Origin: Bacteroides sp.
GTDB lineage: Bacteria; Bacteroidota; Bacteroidia; Bacteroidales; Bacteroidaceae
Direction: 5' to 3'
Length of the DNA stretch: 64,000 nucleotides
Assembly (NCBI RefSeq): GCF_028690125.1
Contig: NZ_JAQVBV010000022.1
Span: 30,025 to 94,024, forward strand
The position numbers and the translations under genes are program-made. Positions 43,869-53,073 of this stretch are shown here, one piece after another. Under the pieces are notes generated by a model. That model made no database searches. It was not told where the DNA came from and saw nothing but the letters and a program-made list of their open reading frames with translations. How positions within the stretch are numbered: position 1 is the stretch's first letter; each line of letters begins with the position of its first letter.

Positions 43869-45176
43869 TTATTCCCATTCTATAGTCGCATTAGGTTTGG
43901 GCGACATATCATAGCAAACACGATTCACATTCTTTACTTCTTTCAGTATACGATCAGTAATTTTCATTAGGATAGCCCAATCTATCGGTTCAATAGTAGC
44001 TGTCATAGCATCTACCGTATTGACAGCCCGAATAATAACAGGCCAATCAAAAGAACGGGCATTATTACGTACGCCAACAGATTTGAAATCAGGCACTACT
44101 GTAAAGTATTGCCATACCTTTTTATCCAATCCGGCAATTTGGAATTCTTCACGCAGAATGGCATCAGATTCACGTACTGCTTCTAAACGGTCGCGTGTGA
44201 TAGCACCCAAACAACGTACACCTAAACCGGGACCGGGGAATGGCTGACGATATACCATCTCATAAGGCAAGCCCAATTCCAAGCCACAGGCACGAACTTC
44301 ATCTTTGAATAATTGGCGCAAGGGTTCTACAAGTTGAAATTTAAGATCATCTGGCAAACCGCCTACGTTATGATGAGACTTCACCATTTTGGCAGTTTTT
44401 GTTCCGCTTTCCACAATATCCGGATAAATAGTACCCTGACCCAAAAAGTCGATACCATCCAGCTTACGTGCCTCTTCTTCAAATACACGAATAAATTCGC
44501 CACCAATAATTTTACGCTTTTGTTCGGGATCTTCCACACCTGCCAGTTTATTCAGGAAACGATCTGTCACATCTACATAGACAAGATTTGCTTTCAATTG
44601 GTTGCTGAATACTTCGACTACATCTTCTGATTCACCTTTGCGCATCAATCCATGATTTACATGCACGCATACCAGATTATCACCAATTGCTTTCAAAAGC
44701 AAAGCAGCTACCACAGAACTATCAACTCCGCCCGACAAAGCCAGCAATACTTTCTTATCACCAACCTGACGCTTAATCAACTCTATCTGGTCGTTCACAA
44801 AGTTCGTCATATTCCAGTTAGCCTCAGCTTTACAAGTATCAAAGACAAACGATTTTACAGCAGCCTTTATAGCCTCGATATCGTCTGTGAATTCTGCAAG
44901 CTTCACTGCACAAGTTGCTTTATCATGACCGGCAGCCATAACAGGAATGCCGATTGTATAGATAGACGGATTTACGTCAATGGCAACACCATCAATCACA
45001 TTGTTTGGCCCACCATTGATAATGATACCCTTTACGTTGGGTAATGCCTTCAGTTCTTCCACTGTGATGTCGTGAGGATAAATCTCACTATAAACTCCTA
45101 ATGCACGGATAGCGCGAGCCAATACCGTATTCTCATGACTACCCAAGTCAAGGATAACAATCATGTCCTGTTTCAT
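43869..45176 (-). CDS. GMP synthase paralogue lacking the glutaminase core
   Basis: 435 residues against about 510 for GuaA. The C-terminal part is intact: the PP-loop LALSGGVDSS (146-155), VNHGLMRKGE, the xanthosine-monophosphate region GQGTIYPDIVESG, and RQPFPGPGLGVRCLG plus the dimer domain ending PKPNATIEWE. The N-terminal glutaminase is cut: after GIPVM (77-81) the expected GICYGMQ with the catalytic Cys is replaced by AAGHDKAT, and about 85 residues, including the His-Glu pair, are absent before FVFDTCKAEANW. It could use ammonia directly or take it from a partner. A full-length GuaA presumably exists elsewhere. Own promoter at 45240-45270. Confidence 0.9.
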   Translation of the reverse strand: MKQDMIVILDLGSHENTVLARAIRALGVYSEIYPHDITVEELKALPNVKGIIINGGPNNVIDGVAIDVNPSIYTIGIPVMAAGHDKATCAVKLAEFTDDIEAIKAAVKSFVFDTCKAEANWNMTNFVNDQIELIKRQVGDKKVLLALSGGVDSSVVAALLLKAIGDNLVCVHVNHGLMRKGESEDVVEVFSNQLKANLVYVDVTDRFLNKLAGVEDPEQKRKIIGGEFIRVFEEEARKLDGIDFLGQGTIYPDIVESGTKTAKMVKSHHNVGGLPDDLKFQLVEPLRQLFKDEVRACGLELGLPYEMVYRQPFPGPGLGVRCLGAITRDRLEAVRESDAILREEFQIAGLDKKVWQYFTVVPDFKSVGVRNNARSFDWPVIIRAVNTVDAMTATIEPIDWAILMKITDRILKEVKNVNRVCYDMSPKPNATIEWE

Positions 45177-45239
45177 CTGATTCTGGTTCTTTTAAGTTAT
45201 TTTTTTGTCAATAGTTTGACTTTACTTTCAATTGATCTG

Positions 45240-45270
45240 CAAATATAAAGATTTTAAAAGATGCTACAAT
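45240..45270 (-). promoter_or_regulatory. Promoter of the GMP-synthase-like gene
   Basis: Minus strand ATTG (45270-45267, three of four matches to TTTG), 19 bp, TATATTTG (45247-45240). The leader is about 55 nt. Confidence 0.6.
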
Positions 45271-45469
45271 GTCCTGATTCCCCAAAGTTTCATTTCAATA
45301 AAAATTAAGATGAAACTTTCTTATAGGTTGCTTATTGTCATAAAAGCAAAAACAGCAACCTAACATCTGTAGAAGATGCATTTAAGCAAATATATTACAT
45401 ACTAAAAATGAAAGGCATAAATAATAGAATTTATTGGATTGGCATAATAGAAAATCGGAAAACAAATAT

Positions 45470-45477
45470 TATATTTG
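45470..45477 (+). promoter_or_regulatory. -7 box of the GH-like gene
   Basis: TATATTTG; no good -33 TTTG 19-20 bp upstream. It overlaps a TTG at 45475, which therefore cannot be the start codon. Confidence 0.55.
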
Positions 45478-45504
45478 TCTATACAAAAGCAAGTTATGTA
45501 CCGA

Positions 45505-47337
45505 ATGAAAAACACTACTACTAAAATGAAGTATATTTTTATAATAATTCTAGGAGCAGTATTGAATACTGTTATCTATGCTCAAAACACGAAAGTAAAT
45601 AGTGACAGTTGGACTGCTACAGACGCTCTTGGTCGAAAAGTAAGAGAATATAAAGAAGCAGGTGACAAGAAGCAAGATAAATATATAGCCATGTTTTACT
45701 GGACATGGCATCAAGGTGTAGACGATACAACATATTCTATAAAAAACATTTCCGAAATAGTCCGTCAGTATCCGGAAGCCATGTTTTCATACGACCATCC
45801 TGCATGGGGGAAAAATAAACCGGGCTTTTTCTATTGGGAACAACCTTTGTTTGGTTATTACAGGACAACAGATCCATGGGTGTTACGTAAACACGCAGAA
45901 CTATTGGCTGATGCCGGTGTGGATGTAGTATTTTTTGATTGCACGAACGGAAGTTTCACTTGGGAAGAGTCGTATGAAGCGTTGATGAAAACTTGGGAAC
46001 AAGCGCGTAAAGACGGCGTAAATGTCCCTAAAATTGCTTTTATGCTACCTTTTGGTCCCGCTCCTCATTCTTTAGTTTCACTCCGCCAGCTTTATCGGGA
46101 TATTTACAAGCCTCACCGATACAGCGATTTATGGTTTATATGGAAAGGGAAGCCTTGCATTATGGCTTATCCGGATAATTTAACAGCAGATAAAACAGAT
46201 CGGGAAATCGCTGAGTTTTTCACGTTCCGCCCGGGGCAACCTGATTATGTAAATGGCCCGAATAGAAAAGATCAATGGGGATGGTTGGAAATGTACCCGC
46301 AATATGGGTATGTGCCCACAGGCGACGGTAGTTTCGAACAAGTAACAGTAGGTGTCGCTCAAAATGCAAATCCTTTGAGTAAAGGGCAGTGCAGTGCTTT
46401 CAATTTACCAAATGCTTATGGTCGGAATTTCACAGTAAGTAAAGGATTCGACCCTCGTGTAGATGGATACCTATATGGCTGGAATTTTCAGGAACAATGG
46501 GACCGTGCTCATGAATTAGATCCCGAGTTGATATTTGTAACCGGTTGGAATGAGTATATTGCGGGAATGTGGCTTCCGGAGCACGGCTGGACAGGTGAAC
46601 CTTTTTCTTTCGTAGATCAATATAATTGGAATTGCAGTCGTGATATAGAACCGAATAAAGGTTGGGGAGACAAAGGGGATGTTTATTATTTGCAGTTGAT
46701 CGATAATGTTCGGAAATTTAAGGGAATGAATAAGCCTGAAAAGGCTTCAAACCCTAAAACAATACGGCTTGGAAAAAAAGGAAGTTGGGATGATGTAAGA
46801 CCCTATTACACTTCTTACAAAGGAAATACAGCGCATAGGGATTGTGCCGGCCGATACAATACTTATTATAAGAACACAAGCGGACGTAACGACATTACAG
46901 GTGCTAAAGTAACCCACGATGATCAATCTATTTATTTCTATGTAGAAACTGCCGGAGCACTGACCTCCTGCAAAGATCCGAATTGGATGATGTTGTTTAT
47001 TGATACGGATAGAGATAAACGCACAGGTTGGAATGGGTATGACTACATAATCAACCGCCAAAGTCCTACCGGCAATCATATTATCATCGAGAAATGCTAC
47101 AAAAATAAATGGATATGGAATCCTGTTGGGAAAGGGAAATTCACAGTTCAGGATAATGAACTTGAAATATCAATAGAAAAGAATTTGATAGACTTGAAAG
47201 CGTCTTCCATCGATATAGAATTCAAATGGTGTGACAATATGCAAGACGAAGGAAATATTATGGATTTCTATGTAAACGGAGATACCGCTCCGGGCGGACG
47301 TTTTAATTTCATCTATACATCGGACTCGCAAAAATAA
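45505..47337 (+). CDS. Secreted GH71/GH99-like protein with C-terminal CBM9-like domain
   Basis: About 610 residues. Signal peptide (KMKYIFIIILGAVLNTVIYAQ) and a catalytic barrel of about 400 residues: MFYWTWHQG, the GYYRTTDPWVLRKHAELLADAGVDVVFFD segment, KIAFMLPFG, and FVTGWNEYIAGMW, with Asp and Glu at ends of likely strands. The last about 180 residues resemble a CBM9-like beta-sandwich, for example SIYFYVETAG and MMLFIDTDRDKRTGWNGYDY. The fold resembles the GH71/GH99 and WbsX-like groups; the true family is uncertain. Substrate unknown. Start at 45505 (MKNTTT) rather than 45475, 45496 or 45526. Confidence 0.65.
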   Translation: MKNTTTKMKYIFIIILGAVLNTVIYAQNTKVNSDSWTATDALGRKVREYKEAGDKKQDKYIAMFYWTWHQGVDDTTYSIKNISEIVRQYPEAMFSYDHPAWGKNKPGFFYWEQPLFGYYRTTDPWVLRKHAELLADAGVDVVFFDCTNGSFTWEESYEALMKTWEQARKDGVNVPKIAFMLPFGPAPHSLVSLRQLYRDIYKPHRYSDLWFIWKGKPCIMAYPDNLTADKTDREIAEFFTFRPGQPDYVNGPNRKDQWGWLEMYPQYGYVPTGDGSFEQVTVGVAQNANPLSKGQCSAFNLPNAYGRNFTVSKGFDPRVDGYLYGWNFQEQWDRAHELDPELIFVTGWNEYIAGMWLPEHGWTGEPFSFVDQYNWNCSRDIEPNKGWGDKGDVYYLQLIDNVRKFKGMNKPEKASNPKTIRLGKKGSWDDVRPYYTSYKGNTAHRDCAGRYNTYYKNTSGRNDITGAKVTHDDQSIYFYVETAGALTSCKDPNWMMLFIDTDRDKRTGWNGYDYIINRQSPTGNHIIIEKCYKNKWIWNPVGKGKFTVQDNELEISIEKNLIDLKASSIDIEFKWCDNMQDEGNIMDFYVNGDTAPGGRFNFIYTSDSQK

Positions 47338-47404
47338 ATGTAAAGTGCTACCATGAAGCAAATAAGTTAAAGATTGCCTAATTTTATTTTCTTCGTGTAC
47401 TCAT

Positions 47405-47460
47405 ATTAATTCGAAGGACTATAGTTCAACGAAAGGAGGACTGTAGTCCTTCGAATTAAT
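47405..47460. terminator. 21-bp near-perfect hairpin between convergent genes
   Basis: The arms 47405-47425 and 47440-47460 are inverted with one mismatch in 21, spaced by 14 nt. It lies between the convergent GH-like and GH127 genes and probably ends both transcripts, although no U-run follows. Confidence 0.6.
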
Positions 47461-47534
47461 CTCTACTGCCACAAAGACTAAAGAATACTAAACAGACAAT
47501 TAATGATAGGCAAAAAAGCCCCAATAAGAAATAG

Positions 47535-50009
47535 CTATTTCACTTCTTCAATATCAATACTCAGAATACCTACAGCCGCATCCTGTTTGGGAACTATTTG
47601 CAAACGAAATGCATCAGCCACTATAGGTTTGGCAGGATGTACCATATTAAACTGATTTTTCTGTACCTCATACTCATCAGTAATGTATAGTGGAAAATCA
47701 TTCCATTTACCATCGCTCTTATACTCCAGCTTCCACGACTTTGGAATTTGTACGCCACCATTATCATCATACCAGTATACCGACAAACTTTGCAGATTGA
47801 GAGGAGCTTTCAGTTCCAACTCAACCCATTGACTTTTACCTTTTTCCGGCCAGCTAGTCCATCGTTCAACAGAAGTATCCGATGAACTATCAGGATATTT
47901 ATTGGCAGCCATAGCATATACATTATCCATTTCGTATGTATGCGATGCCTTCACCTTAGAAATATACTCGGACATGGCGGGAATAGAAGCGCGAGCCAAC
48001 TCTTCGGTTTGGGGAAACCATACAATCATAGCGTCATCCCCACGATTATCCCACGCATAATAAGGTACTAAAGTAACTTGCCGACTATCAGCGTCCAGAA
48101 CAGAAACGGCGGGAATTGTAACAAAATCAATATTTTTCAGTAAGCCTTCAGTCTCCCTACGAACAGTTTGATTTTCAGAAGGATGAACCACATAGCTACC
48201 TACTAATGCAGCATTGTCCGTAGCTTCGGCACAATAAACCAACGGACCTTTGGTGATACACACTCGGTCACGGTCGGCTTCTACTTCATTGATTGCCATA
48301 TTATAACGCACGGGCATCGGCAGTTTCAGTTCTATCCGATCTCCTTTTTTCCAATCACGATTGATGGAAACAAAACCTTTCTCTACACGACCTGATATCT
48401 TCTTACCATTCAACAGCAACTCCCAATTCGAGTTTTCACTATTAAGATAACTATATAATCGGCCAGGGACAAACTGGTTTGTCATCCACGTAGGTATACG
48501 GAAATATATAGTAAAGGACTGACTATCATGTTCCGGAGCTACTTCAAAATGCACCGATTCATCAAACGGGTAGTTCGTTTCTTGCTTAATATTGACCTTA
48601 CCTGCACTCAATGGAACGGTAGTAGATGTACCGGCATAAAGGGTACAATAAATCTCATCTCGGGTATGTGCATACATCATACCAGAGATTTGAGGAATCA
48701 GCCGGGCTATATTAGAAGGACAACAAGCACAATCGAACCAGGGTGAACGACCTTTTCTGCCTTGATTGAAACCTTTAGTTCCGTTTGCTTCCAACGGATT
48801 GACATAAAAGAACTTATTACCTTCAATATTCACTCCTGCCAACACATTATTATATAATGCAACTTCTGCCACATCAATGTATTTAGCATCTTTTTCCGCC
48901 ATGAACATACGGTAATAGAACATCACATTTCCCACAGCCGCACAAGTCTCGTTATAGGCATCTTTATTGGGCAATACGTATTCCGGCCCGAAACCTTCAA
49001 TTCCATGAATGGCTCCCAAGCCACCGGTTATGTGCATCCGGGTATCCACAATATTGGCCCAGATACTATCCAAAGCAGGTTTTAAGGTTTCATCACCTGT
49101 TTGGGCAAGCACATCGGCCATACCGGCGTAAAGATAGGTAGCTCTGACCGAATGTCCTACAGCCTTTGTCTGTTCACGTACCGGCAAGTGTTGCTGGGCA
49201 TAATCCGGCAACATGACTCCTTCTCCTTCCGGTCTGTACGTCACCCCGCGTATATCAATAAACTTCTTGGCCATCTGCAAATAAAGTGAATCTCCCGTTG
49301 TTTGAAACAATTTGACCAACGCTAACTCTATCTCTTCATGTCCCGGTGCCTGATTGATAGGTTTACCATTGTTATATGCGGGATCGCCCTCAAAAAACAC
49401 ATGATTGATATGACGGGCATTTTTCGCCGCTATTTTAAGCCATTTATCCTTTCCTGTAGCTTGATAATAGGCTACTGCTCCCTCATACATATGTCCCATA
49501 TTGTATAATTCATGGCTATGGACAACCCATGAATAAGGCTTATCACCCATTTCACCTTTATGCGATGCAGCTACACCGGTAGTATGAGCTTCATATAAAT
49601 AACCATCTTTTTGTTGTGCATCACCAATCAGATCAATGATACTATCCATCGTATGTTCCAATACAGAATCTTTCTCCAGAATAAGTAGATAAGCAGCTCC
49701 CTCCATTACCTTATATAAATCTGAAGCAATAAAGCGATGTGGAAAAGGAAGTTCATCTTTAATTCCTTTCAAGAAATTACCGGTTTTGCGCAAATTATCC
49801 ATCGCCGGCCTGGTTTTCTCCAAAGCAAAAGGTACAAGTACCTCTTTCTGAGTCTTTAAACGAGGTAGCCAGAAGTTATCTTCCAGATATACCTGATGAA
49901 AAGGTATTGACTGCAAAATTTCCGTGTTTTCCTTTTTTCTCATTGAAGCACAAGATGCAAACAGGAATAGGATTCCAAAAGATATCCACTTAATTTGTAT
50001 TCTCTTCAT
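47535..50009 (-). CDS. GH127/GH146-type beta-L-arabinofuranosidase, lipoprotein
   Basis: 824 residues. Lipoprotein signal with lipobox FLFASC. The GH127 (DUF1680) domain starts with FHQVYLEDNFWLPRLKTQKE; the region YNETCAAVGNVMFYYRMF holds the catalytic-type Glu and CACCPSN the zinc-bound Cys motif of the family. A C-terminal domain of about 140 residues (RWTSWPEKGKSQWVELELKAPLNLQSLSVYWYDDN) resembles an F5/8-type carbohydrate-binding module. Known members remove L-arabinofuranose from plant glycans. It sits at the outer or periplasmic membrane face, convergent with the GH-like gene and without SusC/D neighbours in the window. Confidence 0.88.
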   Translation of the reverse strand: MKRIQIKWISFGILFLFASCASMRKKENTEILQSIPFHQVYLEDNFWLPRLKTQKEVLVPFALEKTRPAMDNLRKTGNFLKGIKDELPFPHRFIASDLYKVMEGAAYLLILEKDSVLEHTMDSIIDLIGDAQQKDGYLYEAHTTGVAASHKGEMGDKPYSWVVHSHELYNMGHMYEGAVAYYQATGKDKWLKIAAKNARHINHVFFEGDPAYNNGKPINQAPGHEEIELALVKLFQTTGDSLYLQMAKKFIDIRGVTYRPEGEGVMLPDYAQQHLPVREQTKAVGHSVRATYLYAGMADVLAQTGDETLKPALDSIWANIVDTRMHITGGLGAIHGIEGFGPEYVLPNKDAYNETCAAVGNVMFYYRMFMAEKDAKYIDVAEVALYNNVLAGVNIEGNKFFYVNPLEANGTKGFNQGRKGRSPWFDCACCPSNIARLIPQISGMMYAHTRDEIYCTLYAGTSTTVPLSAGKVNIKQETNYPFDESVHFEVAPEHDSQSFTIYFRIPTWMTNQFVPGRLYSYLNSENSNWELLLNGKKISGRVEKGFVSINRDWKKGDRIELKLPMPVRYNMAINEVEADRDRVCITKGPLVYCAEATDNAALVGSYVVHPSENQTVRRETEGLLKNIDFVTIPAVSVLDADSRQVTLVPYYAWDNRGDDAMIVWFPQTEELARASIPAMSEYISKVKASHTYEMDNVYAMAANKYPDSSSDTSVERWTSWPEKGKSQWVELELKAPLNLQSLSVYWYDDNGGVQIPKSWKLEYKSDGKWNDFPLYITDEYEVQKNQFNMVHPAKPIVADAFRLQIVPKQDAAVGILSIDIEEVK

Positions 50010-50083
50010 ACGTAGTTTAATTTATTTATAGTATAAGAATTGTCGATCAACTACTTTCTTACAATTTCACACAGAGTCTTGGG

Positions 50084-50091
50084 CAAAAGTA
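50084..50091 (-). promoter_or_regulatory. -7 box of the GH127 gene
   Basis: Minus strand TACTTTTGCC matches the Bacteroides -7 consensus, giving a leader of about 67 nt; no -33 TTTG at the right distance. Confidence 0.5.
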
Positions 50092-50201
50092 CATATTTTA
50101 CCGGACAGACTCTGTATGATGTACAATTAAAATACAAATAAGTCAAAATTGAAAGTATGAGTGAAAAGAAGGGTTCTGTGCCGGACCATAGGTGATCTAA
50201 A

Positions 50202-50263
50202 AACTACCTAGTAGTAGTTTCCTCGTTACTACCAGGTAATCAAGTCACTACTACTAAGTAGTC
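50202..50263. repeat. Inverted repeat of TAGTAG-rich arms downstream of the histidine kinase
   Basis: Arms at 50202-50218 and 50247-50263 match in 15 of 17 positions; the 28-nt loop contains another TACTACC/GGTA pair. It lies in the 380-bp gap between the end of the kdp-linked kinase gene and the GH127 promoter. A terminator role is possible; no T-run. No gene in the gap. Confidence 0.4.
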
Positions 50264-50389
50264 AGCCATTTACTTATAGGTAATTTGAACCGGCATCAAA
50301 CAGTATTCAAAAGCCATTTATACCGTTCATTACAAAATCGAAAAAGAATATGAAGATTGCCAATCGCTTCTTAAAAAGACAGTATGAAT

Positions 50390-51829
50390 CTATGCTTTCA
50401 ACCGAATGATAAACCGACTACCTTTTCCCAACTCACTTTCTACGGTCAATGTACCGCCATGAGCCTCTACAAAGTCTCTGGATATAGACAATCCTAAGCC
50501 GCTGCCTTGTACTTTCGTACCCGGAACACGGAAATAACGATCGAAAATACTTTTGTGATAACGCGGATCAATGCCTTTGCCAAAGTCCCGAACATAAAGT
50601 TCGATTAAATCTCCATCCTGTTTAGCACCGATAATCACTCGCCCGTTTTCTTTAGAATATCGGATAGCATTGCTTAACAGATTCGTCAATACCCATGCAA
50701 TTTTCTCGCTATCAACAAAGAGTTTTCCTATTTTCTCTTCCGGATATTCCACTTCTATCTGAATATTAAACTTATCCGCTTGCACCTGATTTGCCTTAAT
50801 CGCATATTCTATCAATTCAATCGGCTTAGTAATCTTCGGTATCATTTGTAGTTTTCCGGCTTCCACCTGAGTCATATTCAGCAATTCGCCCGTTATGCTC
50901 AGCAGACGCTCGCTATTTTCTTTGATACTTTTAGAAAGTTGCTCTTGTTCATCATTCAATGCGCCTACACGCTTGTCTTCTAACAACTGAAGGCTCATCA
51001 TAATAGCTGCAATCGGAGTTTTCAACTCATGCGAAATGGTAGAGATAAACGTAGTCTTAGCAGAATCGAGTTCCTTAAACTCTGTAATATTCTTCAATAG
51101 AATAACATCCCCCAGTTTATGAGGTTCGTCTTTCTCGGCCTCCGTATTTATAATAGGAATATAAGAAGCCTTAAAATAACTCTCTTTATCGTCAGCATAT
51201 ATTTTCAGTGCTTCCTTCTGATTGCCCGGTGTCACCAGTTCCCGAATCAACCGGCGAAGCAGGTCATTCTTCAAAGAGAGTTCTTCTGCTGACTGGCGAA
51301 TCACTTTCTCCCTTTTCAGATTCAACACATTCAGAGCTTCTTCATTGATAAAAAGGATCTCGCGATCCATGTTCAGACCAATGATCGGATCGTCGATACT
51401 ATTTACAATAGCTTCAATAAATTTCTTTGCCGAAAGGATGTCCGCCAAGGTACTTGCACGATATTCGGTCAGTCGTTCAGCCATCCGGTTGAAACTTTCG
51501 GCAACACCACGAAATTCCTGATTGTCTCTCATATCCAATCGCTCTTCATAATTATGGTTAGCTATCTCAAGAATTCCTTGTTTCAATTCTTTGATTGGCT
51601 TACTAATAGAACGAGGCAACCAATATAACAAACACAATCCTGTAAGAATACAAATACCTCCTGTGACAGAGATCCAAAGTAAAGCGCGTTCCAATCCGGG
51701 GATGGCAGCAGGGCTGTCGGGCTCAGTAGCTGTTAATATCTGGAGATTTACGACCGAAAGTGTAACCAGTAAAATGATCATTCCCGCCAACATTCCGATG
51801 CCGAGAATCAACTTCGTCTTTATATTCAT
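50390..51829 (-). CDS. Sensor histidine kinase of the kdp operon
   Basis: About 479 residues: a membrane segment, a short periplasmic loop (TEPDSPAAIPGLERA), a second segment, HAMP (PRSISKPIKELKQ ... NRMAERL), PAS (SIDDPIIGLNMDREILFINEEALNVL), a HisKA domain with phosphorylatable His in TISHELKTP, and an HATPase with GLGLSISRDFVEAHGG. It lacks the four-helix DUF4118 sensor of classical KdpD. It follows a separate KdpD N-terminal protein by 19 bp, so the usual KdpD seems divided between two genes. No response regulator is adjacent. Start at 51829 rather than 51856 because the longer form overlaps the upstream gene without a ribosome site. Confidence 0.88.
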   Translation of the reverse strand: MNIKTKLILGIGMLAGMIILLVTLSVVNLQILTATEPDSPAAIPGLERALLWISVTGGICILTGLCLLYWLPRSISKPIKELKQGILEIANHNYEERLDMRDNQEFRGVAESFNRMAERLTEYRASTLADILSAKKFIEAIVNSIDDPIIGLNMDREILFINEEALNVLNLKREKVIRQSAEELSLKNDLLRRLIRELVTPGNQKEALKIYADDKESYFKASYIPIINTEAEKDEPHKLGDVILLKNITEFKELDSAKTTFISTISHELKTPIAAIMMSLQLLEDKRVGALNDEQEQLSKSIKENSERLLSITGELLNMTQVEAGKLQMIPKITKPIELIEYAIKANQVQADKFNIQIEVEYPEEKIGKLFVDSEKIAWVLTNLLSNAIRYSKENGRVIIGAKQDGDLIELYVRDFGKGIDPRYHKSIFDRYFRVPGTKVQGSGLGLSISRDFVEAHGGTLTVESELGKGSRFIIRLKA

Positions 51830-51848
51830 AAGGTTTATACATTTAATA

Positions 51849-52991
51849 TTATGCAAGTATAATCAAATCTACATTAGCTCGCGACAAATTATTTAAAAAT
51901 TTTCTATATCCCATTATTGAAAAAATGGCTCCGGGCAATCTTAGATTAGGTGTTCCCATGCAAACGGTGGAAATCTGTTTCTCCTGAGCAACCTTCACAA
52001 TAGTACTTAGTATATCTTTTGACTGCACCTGAACGACTTCCCCTCCAAGCTCTGCCACCAATTTAAAATGATTCAGCAGATAACGCTGATTAGCTAATCC
52101 AATCCTATCCATACTTTCGTTAGGTGTCTGCACATAAAGAGCCACGAAAGTAGTATTGTAACGAGTAGCTAATTTGGCTGCTTTTCTGATAATCCGCCGC
52201 GGAGTTTTCTCATGGCTACTGATGCACGCCATAAACTTTTCGTGTCTAAGACCGACAGTAATGCCCATTGCTACCTCGTTTTCCACTTTTTTCTCAACAC
52301 GCAAAGCAACTTCTTTCAAAGCCAGCTCACGTAATTGCAAAATATTCTCAGTCCGGAAAAAGTTATCCAATGCAGTTTGGATTTTCTCAGAACGATATAT
52401 CTTACCGGCTTTTAGACGTGAAATGAGTTCCTCTGCCGTCAAGTCAATATTCACCACTTCGTCCGCCTCCTGAAGCACACTGTCCGGAACCCGTTCCTTC
52501 ACTTCGATACCTGTAATCTCCTGTACCTCCTCATTCACACTTTCGATATGCTGAATATTAATGGCAGAAATCACATTAATTCCTTCATTCAGCAATGTCA
52601 TCACATCTTGCCAGCGCTTCTCATTCAGGCTACCTTCCACATTAGTATGTGCCAATTCATCTACAACTACGATCTCGGGATGTATACGGATAATAGTATC
52701 CAAATCCATCTCCTCCAATTCTTTTCCTTTGTAGAAAATCTTACGCCGGGGAATGATGGGTAATCCTTCGATCAGACCTTCTGTTCCGGCACGTCCATGT
52801 GTCTCGATGTATCCAATCTGTACATTTACCCCATTCTCCAACAGTTCATGTGCCTCCTGAAGCATACGATATGATTTACCCACACCGGCTATCATGCCAA
52901 TGTAAACCTTAAATTTTCCCCGATGTGACTTTTTTATCAAATCCAGAAAATGTTGTACGCTTTGTTCTCTTTCGTCCATATCTTTCTTCAA
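51849..52991 (-). CDS. Stand-alone KdpD N-terminal domain protein
   Basis: 380 residues. It begins with the KdpD sensor domain: KVYIGMIAGVGKSYRMLQEAHELL with Walker A 32-40, PRRKIFYKGKELEEMD, VVDELAHTNVEGSLNEKRWQDV and ISAINIQHIES. A universal-stress-protein-like domain follows (about 240-380: ACISSHEKTPRRIIRKAAKL ... GTPNLRLPG). In proteobacterial KdpD these regions (about 1-380 of 894) are fused to DUF4118, HisKA and HATPase; here the protein ends after the USP part. It may sense K+ or bind second messengers and act on the kinase encoded next. Confidence 0.9.
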   Translation of the reverse strand: MKKDMDEREQSVQHFLDLIKKSHRGKFKVYIGMIAGVGKSYRMLQEAHELLENGVNVQIGYIETHGRAGTEGLIEGLPIIPRRKIFYKGKELEEMDLDTIIRIHPEIVVVDELAHTNVEGSLNEKRWQDVMTLLNEGINVISAINIQHIESVNEEVQEITGIEVKERVPDSVLQEADEVVNIDLTAEELISRLKAGKIYRSEKIQTALDNFFRTENILQLRELALKEVALRVEKKVENEVAMGITVGLRHEKFMACISSHEKTPRRIIRKAAKLATRYNTTFVALYVQTPNESMDRIGLANQRYLLNHFKLVAELGGEVVQVQSKDILSTIVKVAQEKQISTVCMGTPNLRLPGAIFSIMGYRKFLNNLSRANVDLIILA

Positions 52992-53073
52992 ATCTCGTTA
53001 TAAACTATATTAACCCGCAACAATCATCACGATCATCACGGGTCCATCCAATCAAGAATTCATGAGTTCATCT

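Noticed and set aside
45475..45504. TTG start for the GH-like gene
   Set aside because: The TTG overlaps the -7 box TATATTTG; the ATG at 45505 starts a good signal peptide downstream of the predicted transcript start.
47405..47460. Invertible promoter flanked by inverted repeats
   Set aside because: Bacteroides phase-variable promoters have inverted repeats flanking about 100-300 bp with a -7 box; here the spacer is 14 nt with no promoter and no recombinase nearby.
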